Assembly: GCF_024300625.1 (NCBI RefSeq)
Contig: NZ_CP101322.1
Coordinates: 2,927,992 to 2,991,991 of the forward strand
Reading direction: 5' to 3'
DNA from: Halovivax gelatinilyticus
Lineage (GTDB): Archaea > Halobacteriota > Halobacteria > Halobacteriales > Natrialbaceae
Length of the DNA: 64,000 nucleotides
Shown here: piece after piece, positions 52,542-60,674 of the stretch
Layout: each line of letters starts with the position of its first letter
Position numbering within the stretch: position 1 is the first letter of the stretch
Notes under the pieces: model-generated
Databases searched by the model: none
What the model was told of the DNA's origin: nothing
The model's input: the letters and a program-made list of their open reading frames with translations, nothing else
Program-made: the position numbers and the translations under genes

Positions 52542-52889
52542 ATGCTCCAGGTCCGCGGCCTGACGGGAGGGACCGAGCTCTCGGGAACGATCTACGAGCG
52601 CGGTGAGGAGGCACCGACGTTCAGCGGCGCGCCGGATCAGGACTCCGCGTACGTTTGGATCTGCGACGAGTTCTACGAGGTAGAAAGCGGCGGCTCCGAA
52701 CTCGAACTCGCCGACCGCGTGCTGAACGTCGCCTTCGAATCGCCGCTACCGCGCGGATTCGACACGAAAGAGCAGGCGCTCGCGGCGGCGAAAGAACACG
52801 TCAGAACGCAGTTCGTCCGCATCGGCGTCGACGGAGACGCCGTCGAGATCACGGTCGAGAGCGGCGACGAACCGCAGGTGTCGGCGTAA
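52542..52889 (+). CDS. Small conserved haloarchaeal protein between nurA and herA
   Basis: 115 residues from ATG 52542 (start MLQVRGLTGGTELSGTIYE). A mainly beta N-terminal half (APTFSGAPDQDSAYVWICDE) is followed by a helix (TKEQALAAAKEHVRTQFVRI) and a final strand. It has no signal peptide, membrane segment or catalytic motif I recognise; I believe it belongs to haloarchaeal family DUF7113. Its position between the two subunits of the NurA-HerA machine makes a DNA-repair role possible, but that is inference. It is 100 bases after nurA. Confidence 0.82.
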   Translation: MLQVRGLTGGTELSGTIYERGEEAPTFSGAPDQDSAYVWICDEFYEVESGGSELELADRVLNVAFESPLPRGFDTKEQALAAAKEHVRTQFVRIGVDGDAVEITVESGDEPQVSA

Positions 52890-52960
52890 TCGAGCGCTGC
52901 CCGGTCGACTCGACGTACAAGAGCGCTCCGGTCGCTCACAGCAGACGCCCCGGGGAAGAG

Positions 52961-52970
52961 CCTTTTTGCC
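52961..52970 (+). promoter_or_regulatory. TATA-like box before the tandem-HTH gene
   Basis: CCTTTTTGCC is centred about 26 bases before ATG 52991, pointing to a leaderless start. Confidence 0.5.
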
Positions 52971-52990
52971 CTGGTCGGCGTACTCGGCCT

Positions 52991-53629
52991 ATGTGTACGC
53001 GACGTACTTCGGGTTCGGTGAGCGGGATCGATACGAGCGTCTCGATCGACCGTCTCGGAGTCCTCTCGGAACCGCGTCGCGTCGCGACGCTCGCCGCCCT
53101 TGCGTCGTATAACGAGCCGGTCTCCGTAGAGGCACTCGCCAGGCGGGTGGCAGGAGATGAACGAGGAAAGTCCGATGGAGAGGTGTCCGACGACGAGCAG
53201 CGCCAGGTTCACGTCTCGCTCGTCCACAACCACCTCCCGAAACTGGCGGCCCACGCGCTCGTCGAGTGGGACGAAGCGGCCGGAACCGTCGCACTTGCAC
53301 GCAGCGTGTCGGCAACCCGGTTACGACGCTTCGTCGGCGGCCCGCCGACCGTCGCGGCGGCTCGGATGCGCAGGGTGCTTTCGCTTCCTCGTCGGCGACT
53401 CGTTCTCGCCATCGTAGACGAGCACGGAACGCCGATGACCGTCGACGAACTCACCCGCCTCGTCGCGTCCGTCGAAACCGCATCGAGTCCGGGCGAGTTG
53501 TCCGCACACGCCGTCGACCGCGTCGGGATCTCGCTCGAGCACTCTCACCTTCCGGCGCTATCGGCTGCCGGCGTTCTCGTGTACGACGAGGCGGCGAAAA
53601 CGGTCGACCGCCCCGACGATCTCGATTGA
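52991..53629 (+). CDS. Protein with two DUF7344-like winged-helix domains
   Basis: 212 residues from ATG 52991; the longer upstream frame is Arg-rich and not coding. Two homologous units can be seen, at residues about 18-100 (IDRLGVLSEPRRVATLAAL, VSLVHNHLPKLAAHALVEWD) and 118-205 (RVLSLPRRRLVLAIVDEHG, ISLEHSHLPALSAAGVLVYD). Each has an N-terminal helix, a recognition-helix-like H-x-H-L-P-x-L motif and a wing. This is the haloarchaeal DUF7344 pattern, thought to be a DNA-binding regulator. It lies directly upstream of herA, and its targets are unknown. Confidence 0.82.
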   Translation: MCTRRTSGSVSGIDTSVSIDRLGVLSEPRRVATLAALASYNEPVSVEALARRVAGDERGKSDGEVSDDEQRQVHVSLVHNHLPKLAAHALVEWDEAAGTVALARSVSATRLRRFVGGPPTVAAARMRRVLSLPRRRLVLAIVDEHGTPMTVDELTRLVASVETASSPGELSAHAVDRVGISLEHSHLPALSAAGVLVYDEAAKTVDRPDDLD

Positions 53630-53730
53630 TTCGTCGATCGGTGGCTGTCGACGTCGGTGGACGATTTCCGACGGAAGCCACCGAACTCCTCCCGATTCGT
53701 CAGACGGACGTCTGCCGAGAGGGGAAACGT

Positions 53731-53738
53731 GTTTTAGG
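53731..53738 (+). promoter_or_regulatory. TATA-like box of herA
   Basis: GTTTTAGG is centred about 26 bases before ATG 53760, giving herA a likely leaderless promoter of its own. Confidence 0.5.
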
Positions 53739-53759
53739 ACGGCGCTAAACTGTGTCGGT

Positions 53760-55631
53760 ATGACGGACCTTGGGGACTTCGAGAACTTCTCGGACGCCGA
53801 CGCGGTCGACGACGAGTCGGATCCGTCGGCGTCCGCGTCACCGTCCGCAGACGAGTCCCGATCGGATGCGGTGGATGCCGGCGAACCGTCGTCGGCTACC
53901 GAGCGCGCCGAGTCGTCGACCGATCGCTTCGACCGACCGACGATCGAACCGCTCGGCACAGACGAGGGAATCGGCGCGCTCTGTGTCTCGAACGGGCTGC
54001 GCGTCGCCGAGGATGGCGACGACACCGCGCTGTCGGCCTACGTCACGCGGGGGAATCGATCGTCCGTTCGCATCGGAAGTTACCTGATCGCTCCCTATCC
54101 GGACGGCGAACTGCTCTTCTGTCGGATCACCGGTCTCGAGTACGCACAGCAGTACTACGCGGACGACGCGACGGAGATTCACGCCCGACGGGCGATGCGA
54201 GCTGACGGAATCGACGAGGCGGATTACAAGTTCATCGCGTCGCTCGAACCGGTCGCCGTTCTCTACGAGGACGGTGCTGAACTCAAACGGCGGATGACCG
54301 ACCGGGTTCCAAAACCGCAGACGACGCTCGCCAGGGCGAGCGATCCGACGCAGATTAAGACCGGGTTGAAGATGCCGGAAGACGGTATCTTCCTCGGCCA
54401 TCTTTCGGTCGGTGGCGAGAAGGTTCACACCGCGGCCTCCCCGCCGACGATCGATTATCGGATAAACGACGATTACGAGGCGGGCGATCCGCTCGTCTTC
54501 AGGCACACGCTGGTCGCCGGCGGGACCGGCTCGGGGAAGACCCACGCCGCGAAGAACGTCTTGCGACAGTTTCTCGCCGACGACCGACGCTACCCCATGG
54601 GCGACGGGCGGACCGTCACGCCTGCGGTCGTCCAGTTCGATCCGCAGGACGAGTACGCCCAGATGCACGACGACGGCGACTACGACGACGAGTTCGCCGC
54701 GCGGCTCGATCGCGAGGGAATCGCCCACGGCGGCCACGACGATACCGTCGCGTTCGTCCCGACGATCGGCACGGCTTCCTACGCCGCAGATCACCACGGG
54801 GCCGAACAGGTCCCGTTTACGATCCCGTTCTCGATGGTGCACGACAACCCGTGGCTCGTCGCCGGAAGCGGGCTCAACGACAATCAGTACGGGGCGCTCG
54901 TGAGCGTGTTACTACCGCGATTCAAACGCCAGTACGGTCGGGACTCCTCGTACGACGAGTTCGTCGACTTCCTCTCAGATCGAGCGCTCCGCGAGGAGCT
55001 AGACGAGAGCGGTCTCGTCCACGAGGCGACGTTCGACGCCGTCGGCCGGCGGGTGCGCGGGTTCGGACACGTGTTCGACCAGGACGCGCGACCGATCACC
55101 GACCTCGTTCACGAGTTCGTCAAACCCGGTCGGCTCTCGGTCGTGCCGACCTATCACGTCAACGACTCGCGCGCGACGGAGGCCGTCGTGCTGGCCCTCT
55201 CGAGTCTGCTCATCGACGAGAAACTCTCGAACGATCCAACCTACGACCGAATCGACGAAACGCCGCTGCTACTCGGGATGGACGAGGCGCACAACTTCCT
55301 GACCGATGCGGACTCGGTGCAGGCGGGGAAAGTTATCTCGAAGTTCACGGAGGCGGCGAAACAGGGTCGGAAAGAGCGTCTCGGGCTGTTTCTCGTCACG
55401 CAGGACCCGCAGGACATCGACGACGCCGTCTTCAAGCAGATCAACACCACGATCGTCCTCAACCTGGGCGACGAGGACGCGATCAAGAGCGTCAACATCC
55501 CGCGCTCACTCGAATCGAAGGTTCCATACATGGAACAGGGGCAAATGGTCGTTTACTCGCCGGACAACTCGGAACCCGTCGAACTGATCGGCCTCTCGAA
55601 CTGTCTGACCCGACACGGGCGGGGTGAGTAA
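53760..55631 (+). CDS. herA: HerA-type ATP-dependent DNA translocase
   Basis: 623 residues. An acidic, disordered N-terminal extension covers about the first 60. A HAS-barrel-like region follows (SSVRIGSYLIAPYPDGELLF). The ATPase core then has Walker A AGGTGSGKTHAA near residues 253-264, Walker B LLLGMDEAHNFLTD near 507, and the late VTQDPQDIDDAVFKQINTT. HerA forms a hexameric ring and drives NurA during DNA-end resection. nurA lies upstream on the same strand. A 54-residue gene overlaps its stop codon. Confidence 0.9.
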   Translation: MTDLGDFENFSDADAVDDESDPSASASPSADESRSDAVDAGEPSSATERAESSTDRFDRPTIEPLGTDEGIGALCVSNGLRVAEDGDDTALSAYVTRGNRSSVRIGSYLIAPYPDGELLFCRITGLEYAQQYYADDATEIHARRAMRADGIDEADYKFIASLEPVAVLYEDGAELKRRMTDRVPKPQTTLARASDPTQIKTGLKMPEDGIFLGHLSVGGEKVHTAASPPTIDYRINDDYEAGDPLVFRHTLVAGGTGSGKTHAAKNVLRQFLADDRRYPMGDGRTVTPAVVQFDPQDEYAQMHDDGDYDDEFAARLDREGIAHGGHDDTVAFVPTIGTASYAADHHGAEQVPFTIPFSMVHDNPWLVAGSGLNDNQYGALVSVLLPRFKRQYGRDSSYDEFVDFLSDRALREELDESGLVHEATFDAVGRRVRGFGHVFDQDARPITDLVHEFVKPGRLSVVPTYHVNDSRATEAVVLALSSLLIDEKLSNDPTYDRIDETPLLLGMDEAHNFLTDADSVQAGKVISKFTEAAKQGRKERLGLFLVTQDPQDIDDAVFKQINTTIVLNLGDEDAIKSVNIPRSLESKVPYMEQGQMVVYSPDNSEPVELIGLSNCLTRHGRGE

Positions 55632-55788
55632 CGTGGACGACTGTGGCTGCGTCAGGTGCGACGTCGAACTCTCCGAGGAACTGCTCGCCGAACTCGATAC
55701 CTACTGTCGGGACGAATACCTTCACCGGGAAGCGGCGGTGACCGAACTGCTAGACGACTGGTTGGCCCAGCGGACGGCCGAATCGTGA
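55624..55788 (+). CDS. 54-residue Cys-containing ribbon-helix-helix-like protein coupled to herA
   Basis: It starts with GTG 55624, eight bases before the end of herA (GTGAGTAA), with the G-rich run GGGCGGGG just before as a ribosome site. The product opens MSNVDDCGCVRC, three Cys in six residues. A strand and two helices follow (VELSEELLAELDTYCRDEYL, HREAAVTELLDDWLAQR), resembling a ribbon-helix-helix DNA-binding fold. No function is known. Strong overlap with herA suggests that it is translated from the same message. Confidence 0.65.
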   Translation: MSNVDDCGCVRCDVELSEELLAELDTYCRDEYLHREAAVTELLDDWLAQRTAES

Positions 55789-55916
55789 TCGGCGACAGAC
55801 GATCGAATCGCTTCCGACTGTGGATCGACGTTCGAACCGAGCGGCCGATTCTGGCCGATTCCATTCGGGTGCCGTCGGATCCGAACTGACAAAGTCGTCG
55901 ACCGTGAACGGGAGGT

Positions 55917-56474
55917 ATGAAGAACGTACCGGAGGTCGCCGTCTGCAGACTCGGTCACCGCCCCGGACGCGACGACCGGATGACGACGCACGTCGGGCTA
56001 ACGGCGCGCGCTCTCGGTGCCGATCGAGTGATCTTTCCGGAGAACGCGACCGACGCCGAGCGGACGGTTCGGGACATCACCGATCGATTCGGCGGTCCGT
56101 TCGACGTCGAGCGGACGGATTCGCCCCGGGGCGTCATCAGGTCATGGGAGGGGCTGATCGTACACCTGACGATGTACGGCGAACCGATCCAGACTGTCGA
56201 AACCGAGGTTCGCAGCGGACTGTACGATCAGCGGGAACCGATTCTGATCGTCGTCGGCTCCGAGAAGGTCCCGTTCGAGGTGTACGAAGAAGCAGACTGG
56301 AACGTCGGCGTCACGAATCAGCCACACTCGGAAGTCGCCGGATTGGCGGTCTTTCTCGACCGACTGTTCGAGGGGGACGAACTCGACCGACCATGGAAAG
56401 ACGCGACGCGTCGGGTGGTGCCAAAGAAGACTGGAAAGGAGGTCGTCACCGTTGACGAGTCCTCATCTGACTAG
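55917..56474 (+). CDS. trm56: tRNA (cytidine(56)-2'-O)-methyltransferase
   Basis: 185 residues, the archaeal SPOUT enzyme that 2'-O-methylates C56 in the tRNA T-loop. Diagnostic sequences are CRLGHRPGRDDRMTTHVGLTA at the N-terminus, VIRSWEGLIVHLTMYGE, and the AdoMet-binding trefoil-knot region ILIVVGSEKVPFEVYEEADW followed by VTNQPHSEVAGLAVFLDR. Length is normal for the family. It starts 128 bases after the small gene, probably as a separate transcript. Confidence 0.93.
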   Translation: MKNVPEVAVCRLGHRPGRDDRMTTHVGLTARALGADRVIFPENATDAERTVRDITDRFGGPFDVERTDSPRGVIRSWEGLIVHLTMYGEPIQTVETEVRSGLYDQREPILIVVGSEKVPFEVYEEADWNVGVTNQPHSEVAGLAVFLDRLFEGDELDRPWKDATRRVVPKKTGKEVVTVDESSSD

Positions 56475-56662
56475 TCCGGAACCTGATCGACGACCCTTCG
56501 AACCGGATTGAGTCTGGTGAGCGAACCGCTCGTCCGGTACTGGTGGGTTTTGATGCGTTGAAATAGGTCTCGCTCACGACCACCGGCGAACGTTCTCGCC
56601 GATGTGTCTACGGATCGGGTACGAAATACGTGCGATGTGGCGATTCTGTGGCGCTCCTATCC
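56475..56662. other. Gap between trm56 and the Asp-repeat lipoprotein gene
   Basis: This 188-base stretch lies between two convergent genes. I see no supported frame, repeat or RNA. The end of the lipoprotein gene on the right is marked by the stop TAG (minus strand) at 56663-56665. Confidence 0.5.
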
Positions 56663-57043
56663 CTAGACTCCGTCGTCGTCATCATCGTCATCGCCTACGT
56701 CATCGTCGTCCATGTCGTCGTCATCGTCGTCCATGTCGTCGTCATCGTCGTCCATGCCGTCGTCATCGTCGTCCATGTCGTCGTCATCGTCGTCCATGCC
56801 GTCGTCATCGTCGTCCATGTCGTCGTCATCGTCGTCCATGTCGTCGTCATCATCGTCCATGCCGTCGTCCATGTCGTCGTCGCCTACGTCGTCGTCTGGT
56901 TCGGCCGGATCGTCTGCCGGGTCGTCATCGATCGGGTCGTCGTCCGGCCCTTCGTCGCCACAGCCGGCGATCAGGACGGCGCTGATCGTCGCGCCAGCAG
57001 CGGTCAGGTACTGTCGACGGTCGAGTGGATGGTTTTCATCCAT
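56663..57043 (-). CDS. Asp/Met-repeat lipoprotein with Tat signal
   Basis: 126 residues from ATG 57043. The N-terminus has a twin-arginine motif (DRRQYLTAAGA, Arg9-Arg10) and a lipobox LIAGC with Cys28. Nearly all of the mature chain is Asp: after a spacer, eight heptads MDDDDDD or MDDDDDG follow, ending VGDDDDDDDGV. It would be an extremely acidic surface tail attached to lipid. No folded domain is present after the repeat, which in other haloarchaeal lipoproteins would be only a linker, so the gene may be a truncated remnant. Function unknown. Confidence 0.65.
   Translation of the reverse strand: MDENHPLDRRQYLTAAGATISAVLIAGCGDEGPDDDPIDDDPADDPAEPDDDVGDDDMDDGMDDDDDDMDDDDDDMDDDDDGMDDDDDDMDDDDDGMDDDDDDMDDDDDDMDDDDVGDDDDDDDGV
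56689..56874. repeat. 21-bp tandem repeat encoding Asp-Met heptads
   Basis: About eight copies of the unit CAT-(GTC/ATC)-rich GTCGTC trinucleotide block (minus strand ATG followed by six GAC/GAT/GGC codons). The unit is a multiple of three bases, so copy-number change keeps the frame. It lies inside the Asp-rich lipoprotein gene. Confidence 0.8.
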
Positions 57044-57174
57044 GGACGGCGGTAATCCGAGGTCATAAATGGATTCCGACCCGTCCGATGCAGGCAATTT
57101 ATGTCGGTTTCGGGCCGATTCACCCGCTGATTGACGACCAATACGTGCCGATCGAACCAACTCCGTCCTCAAAA

Positions 57175-57184
57175 GACTTAATTG
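57175..57184 (+). promoter_or_regulatory. TATA-like box of tfe
   Basis: GACTTAATTG is centred about 28 bases before ATG 57208, consistent with a leaderless transcript. The flanking sequence is AT-rich for this genome. Confidence 0.55.
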
Positions 57185-57207
57185 TGTCATCGGACTACCA
57201 ACGGTCA

Positions 57208-57732
57208 ATGGCTTTTGAGGACCTGCTCGAGGACCCCGTAATTCAGAAGTACTTACACGAGTTGGTCGGTCCGAAGGGGATGCCCGTCGCGGCGGCACCT
57301 CCAGACGGTGAAGTGACCGACGAAGAACTCGCAGAGACACTCGACCTCGAGTTGAACGACGTCCGTCGCTCGCTCTTTATCCTCTACGAAAACGATCTCG
57401 CGAGCTACCGACGGCTTCGTGACGAGGATTCGGGCTGGTTGACCTACCTCTGGACCTTCGAGTACGAAAACATTCCCGAGAATCTAGAATCGGAACTGGA
57501 GCGTCTCTACGACGCGCTCGATTCCCGACGTGAGTACGAACGGACACACGAGTTTTACCTGTGTGAAATCTGTTCGATCCGATTCGAGTTCGGCGAGGCG
57601 ATGGATTTCGGCTTCGAGTGTCCCGAGTGTGGGACGCCGATGGACGCGATGGACAACGACCGGCTCGTCTCGGCGATGGACGACCGCCTCGACGAACTGC
57701 AGGACGAACTCAACATCGACATCGAGGCCTAA
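57208..57732 (+). CDS. tfe: Transcription factor E, alpha subunit
   Basis: 174 residues from ATG 57208. The N-terminal extended winged helix reads DPVIQKYLHELVGPKGMPV, then VTDEELAETLDLELNDVRRS and LFILYENDLASYRRLRDEDSG. The zinc ribbon near the C-terminus has CEICSIRFEF and CPECGTPMD. TFE binds RNA polymerase and stabilises the open complex with TBP and TFB. The stop TAA shares its last base with the ATG of the downstream DUF2110 gene, so the two are coupled. Confidence 0.95.
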   Translation: MAFEDLLEDPVIQKYLHELVGPKGMPVAAAPPDGEVTDEELAETLDLELNDVRRSLFILYENDLASYRRLRDEDSGWLTYLWTFEYENIPENLESELERLYDALDSRREYERTHEFYLCEICSIRFEFGEAMDFGFECPECGTPMDAMDNDRLVSAMDDRLDELQDELNIDIEA

Positions 57733-58403
57733 TGGTCGTCCTCGCTACCAAAGTGTACGTCGACGGCGACGCGCGCGAACGGGCGTTGAAATCGCTCGAT
57801 TCGCTCGTCGATAACGAACTCGCCGACCTCGACGTCACCTTCGATGTGGGCATCCGACACGACGACTTTCCGAGCGTGACGATCGAGGGCGAGGACGCCG
57901 TCGTCGCGAGAAACGTTCTTCGGGCCGAGTGGGGAGAGATTCTACCCGAACTCGAACCCGGTACCGTGGCTGTCGGCACGCTCGAATCCTGGGACGACGA
58001 CGGCTTCGTCCTCGACGCCGGGAGAGACGTCCGAATCCCGGCGGCCGAACTCGGTCTCGGTCCCGGAACGCCGACCCAGATACGCGAACGGTTCGGCCTC
58101 GTCCAGCACCTTCCGATGCAGTTCGTATACGGTGACGACGAGCCGAACCGACTGGCTGACGACGAGCGAGACCGGCTCTACGAGTGGACTCGGGGTAACG
58201 GCCGGCTCAACGTAAACAGCGCGACTCGCGGGGAGGTGAGAGCGACGTTGAACCGCGCCGGACACGCACAGGACTACGTGACCGTAGAGCGCCTTGGACT
58301 GTTAGAACAGAGCGTTATCTGCACCGAAGACACCGACCCGCCCGGCCTCCTCTCGAGTATCGGTTCGTACCTGCGGGCGGAGCTTCGCTGCGTCGTCCCC
58401 TAG
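57732..58403 (+). CDS. DUF2110 family protein, coupled to tfe
   Basis: 223 residues from ATG 57732, overlapping the tfe stop by one base. The N-terminal alpha/beta part reads VVLATKVYVDGDARERALKS, a central OB-like segment GTVAVGTLESWDDDGFVLDAG, and the C-terminal end ESRLGLLEQSV-like ERLGLLEQSVICTED. No catalytic motif is evident. I recognise the archaeal family DUF2110, which has no assigned function. Constant linkage to tfe would suggest a role in transcription or RNA handling, but this is a hypothesis. Confidence 0.88.
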   Translation: MVVLATKVYVDGDARERALKSLDSLVDNELADLDVTFDVGIRHDDFPSVTIEGEDAVVARNVLRAEWGEILPELEPGTVAVGTLESWDDDGFVLDAGRDVRIPAAELGLGPGTPTQIRERFGLVQHLPMQFVYGDDEPNRLADDERDRLYEWTRGNGRLNVNSATRGEVRATLNRAGHAQDYVTVERLGLLEQSVICTEDTDPPGLLSSIGSYLRAELRCVVP

Positions 58404-58404
58404 C

Positions 58405-59187
58405 ATGGTTTCCGGTGGGTCCCGTCGTCTCTGGTTCGCCGTCCTGGCGGTCGCCCTGCTGGTCGGCTTTGCGGGGTGTGCGATGATCTTCGGCGGAATT
58501 TCGGACGAGGAACTCGATCGCGAGCAGGAGTACGACGACCTGCGCGAACGCAACGCAACCGTCTCGATCGACGTCGAAGACGGCGGGTTCGTCACCAGCG
58601 GCGAATTCCGCGCCGTCTACGAACTCGAAGAGACGGACGAACTCGAACTGTATCGCAGTTCGTTCTACCGTGATCAAGCGATCGACATCCACAGCGTTCG
58701 GTTCTGGTACGAAAACGGGACGGTGGTGACGGGATCCGATCTCGACGTCGATCAGGGTCGATCGAGCACTGATATCGTCCTCCCTGCCGAGAACGGGACG
58801 CTCGCATTTTCCGGTGACGCCGGTCGCACGACGTTCTCGCTCCCGGCGTTCGTCGAGGGATCGTACGACGTCACCCTCCCAGACGGACACCGATCGTCGA
58901 TGTTCCTGTTCGGCAGCGTGAGTCCGAGCGGCTACGATAGAGACGTCGTCGACGACAGAGAGCGACTCACCTGGGGCGAGGTCGATAGCACGGTCTCGAT
59001 CAGGTACTACCACAGCCGGGACGTTCCGATATTCTTCGGTCTGGTCTCCATCACGCTGACCGTCGGGGCAATCGCGTTGACGTACACCTACCGACAGGTG
59101 AAACGAGTCGAACGAAAGCGCGAGGAGATCGGTATCGATGTCGACGTTGAAGACGACGATCGCCGACCGCCGCCCGGTCTACAATGA
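58405..59187 (+). CDS. Membrane-anchored lipoprotein (DUF5803-like)
   Basis: 260 residues. A Sec signal with lipobox (LLVGFAGC, Cys25) begins the protein. Its soluble region is beta-rich, with repeated VSIDVEDGGFVTSGEFR and SFYRDQAIDIHSVRFWYENG, and extends to about residue 205. A single C-terminal membrane helix (FFGLVSITLTVGAIALTYTY) ends in a charged cytoplasmic tail. So it is anchored at both ends. I believe it is the haloarchaeal DUF5803 family; function unknown. It starts one base after the DUF2110 stop region and is probably in the same operon. Confidence 0.85.
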   Translation: MVSGGSRRLWFAVLAVALLVGFAGCAMIFGGISDEELDREQEYDDLRERNATVSIDVEDGGFVTSGEFRAVYELEETDELELYRSSFYRDQAIDIHSVRFWYENGTVVTGSDLDVDQGRSSTDIVLPAENGTLAFSGDAGRTTFSLPAFVEGSYDVTLPDGHRSSMFLFGSVSPSGYDRDVVDDRERLTWGEVDSTVSIRYYHSRDVPIFFGLVSITLTVGAIALTYTYRQVKRVERKREEIGIDVDVEDDDRRPPPGLQ

Positions 59188-59363
59188 ACGGTGACAGTTC
59201 GGGTCGAGGGGACACTACGGGCATCGTCGTAGCCGTACTCGACTCGTATTGAGACCGGTCGATCACACTGGAACTAGCAATGCGCAGTCGCCCGAACGAG
59301 TGGCCCTACCGATCGAACAGGGGGCACAGTTTTAACGATGCGCTGTAATACATCGATTATCAC
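59188..59363. other. Gap before cheW, with a possible 22-residue frame
   Basis: A short frame (59184-59252) begins with an ATG that overlaps the preceding stop (ATGA) and encodes MNGDSSGRGDTTGIVVAVLD plus two residues. It may be chance. The rest holds only the cheW promoter. Confidence 0.4.
59329..59338 (+). promoter_or_regulatory. TATA-like box of cheW
   Basis: AGTTTTAACG is centred about 30 bases before ATG 59364, typical of a leaderless transcript. Confidence 0.5.
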
Positions 59364-60674
59364 ATGTCTTCGGATCTTCCTGATGGGTTTTTAGGATCGG
59401 GTGGCGATCGGGAGGACGACGCGTCCGAGCGAGCGGCCGACGACGAAACGTATCATCGCGTTACCGTCATCGAGATCGGTGATCACCGACTCGCGATTCC
59501 AGTCGGATCCATTCTGGCGATTCTCGACCCGCCGACGACGTACACTCGAATTCCACGGACGCCCCCGGCGATCACCGGCGTAACGGACATACGCGGCCAG
59601 ATTACCGTACTCGTCGACCCGCACGTTCACTTTCCAGACAGCGGCGGCTCGTCGTCGAATCAATCGTTGCTCGTTCTGGATCGGCCCGACCAACCGGCCG
59701 CGATCGACGTAGACGCCGTTCACGGCGTCGAGGTCGTTCCGGAAGATGCCCTCGTCGACGCCGATGGGTACGACGCCGAAGAGATCGCTGGAACGGCGCT
59801 CGCCCACCCGCTCATCGTCGGCGCCGTCCAGATCGAACGGACCAAACGCGATTCGATCGTCGATGCCTATGCCGCCGAACCCACCGACGCTGTGGAAGGC
59901 CATACTGAGCGATCTGGGCTGACTGAGCTACTCACCGAACAGAGTGAGGAGATCGATCAGGACGGGGTCCGTGTATCTGAATTCTCACTCGAGGATGAAG
60001 CCGAACCGGACGATGCGTTCGGCGCTGGGGAAGATTCGGTCGAGATCGAGGTGATTCCGTTACTCGACATCGATCGACTCCTCCTCGCATCTGGGCCACT
60101 CGGAGAAATTGACACCGACCGAGAGTCCGCAGACGAGCCGGGCGATGGGGCCGAATCGGACGTGGAGTCTGCTCCGGACGCCCTTAGCACCGAATCCGCC
60201 GATCCGGCGATCGAAAGCAAATCCGGTAGCTCCGAACCTGTCGAATCCGAATCGGACGATGATACCGAGTCGGCTGATGCCGATCGTACCGAGAACGGAG
60301 GGCCACCGGAGACCGGTGAGGCGATCGTCGACGAATCGACAATCGACGGCGAATCGACCGCCGATGGGCCGTCGAAATCGCCCGACCTGGACGTAAGCAA
60401 TGTGTCGGCCGGATACGGGGCGGATGGAGACAGTCACTCGGAAGTCGACGAGATGTCTGGTGACGAACCGGTTGATGTTTACTCAGACTACACGGGTGCT
60501 ATTACGGGTGCCAGCGGCAGTGACGTCGATCCGTTGAACGAGATCGAGCCTAGCGACGGCGAGTCCGGACATGAAGTCGAGCCTGACGATGACGACTCAG
60601 TTGGTGAGGCCGAGCCGGATAACGAACTCGGTAGCGACACGGGAACGGATACTGACGAGCCGGATTCCGTATAG
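59364..60674 (+). CDS. cheW: CheW-domain protein with insert and long acidic tail
   Basis: 436 residues, two to three times the usual CheW length. The scaffold domain spans residues about 28-160 (HRVTVIEIGDHRLAIPVGSI, ITGVTDIRGQITVLVDP) and closes with the last strand EVIPLLDIDRLLLA at about 228-243. A 60-residue charged insert lies before this strand. From residue 245 on there is an acidic, Ser-rich, unstructured tail (about 190 residues). CheW couples receptors to the kinase CheA. It heads the che cluster. The tail is unusual; assignment to CheW rests on the domain. Confidence 0.87.
   Translation: MSSDLPDGFLGSGGDREDDASERAADDETYHRVTVIEIGDHRLAIPVGSILAILDPPTTYTRIPRTPPAITGVTDIRGQITVLVDPHVHFPDSGGSSSNQSLLVLDRPDQPAAIDVDAVHGVEVVPEDALVDADGYDAEEIAGTALAHPLIVGAVQIERTKRDSIVDAYAAEPTDAVEGHTERSGLTELLTEQSEEIDQDGVRVSEFSLEDEAEPDDAFGAGEDSVEIEVIPLLDIDRLLLASGPLGEIDTDRESADEPGDGAESDVESAPDALSTESADPAIESKSGSSEPVESESDDDTESADADRTENGGPPETGEAIVDESTIDGESTADGPSKSPDLDVSNVSAGYGADGDSHSEVDEMSGDEPVDVYSDYTGAITGASGSDVDPLNEIEPSDGESGHEVEPDDDDSVGEAEPDNELGSDTGTDTDEPDSV

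Noticed and set aside
56630-57055. Val/Ile/His-rich plus-strand frame opposite the Asp-repeat lipoprotein
   Set aside because: Antisense reading of GAC/GAT repeats. The minus strand has a start, Tat motif and lipobox.
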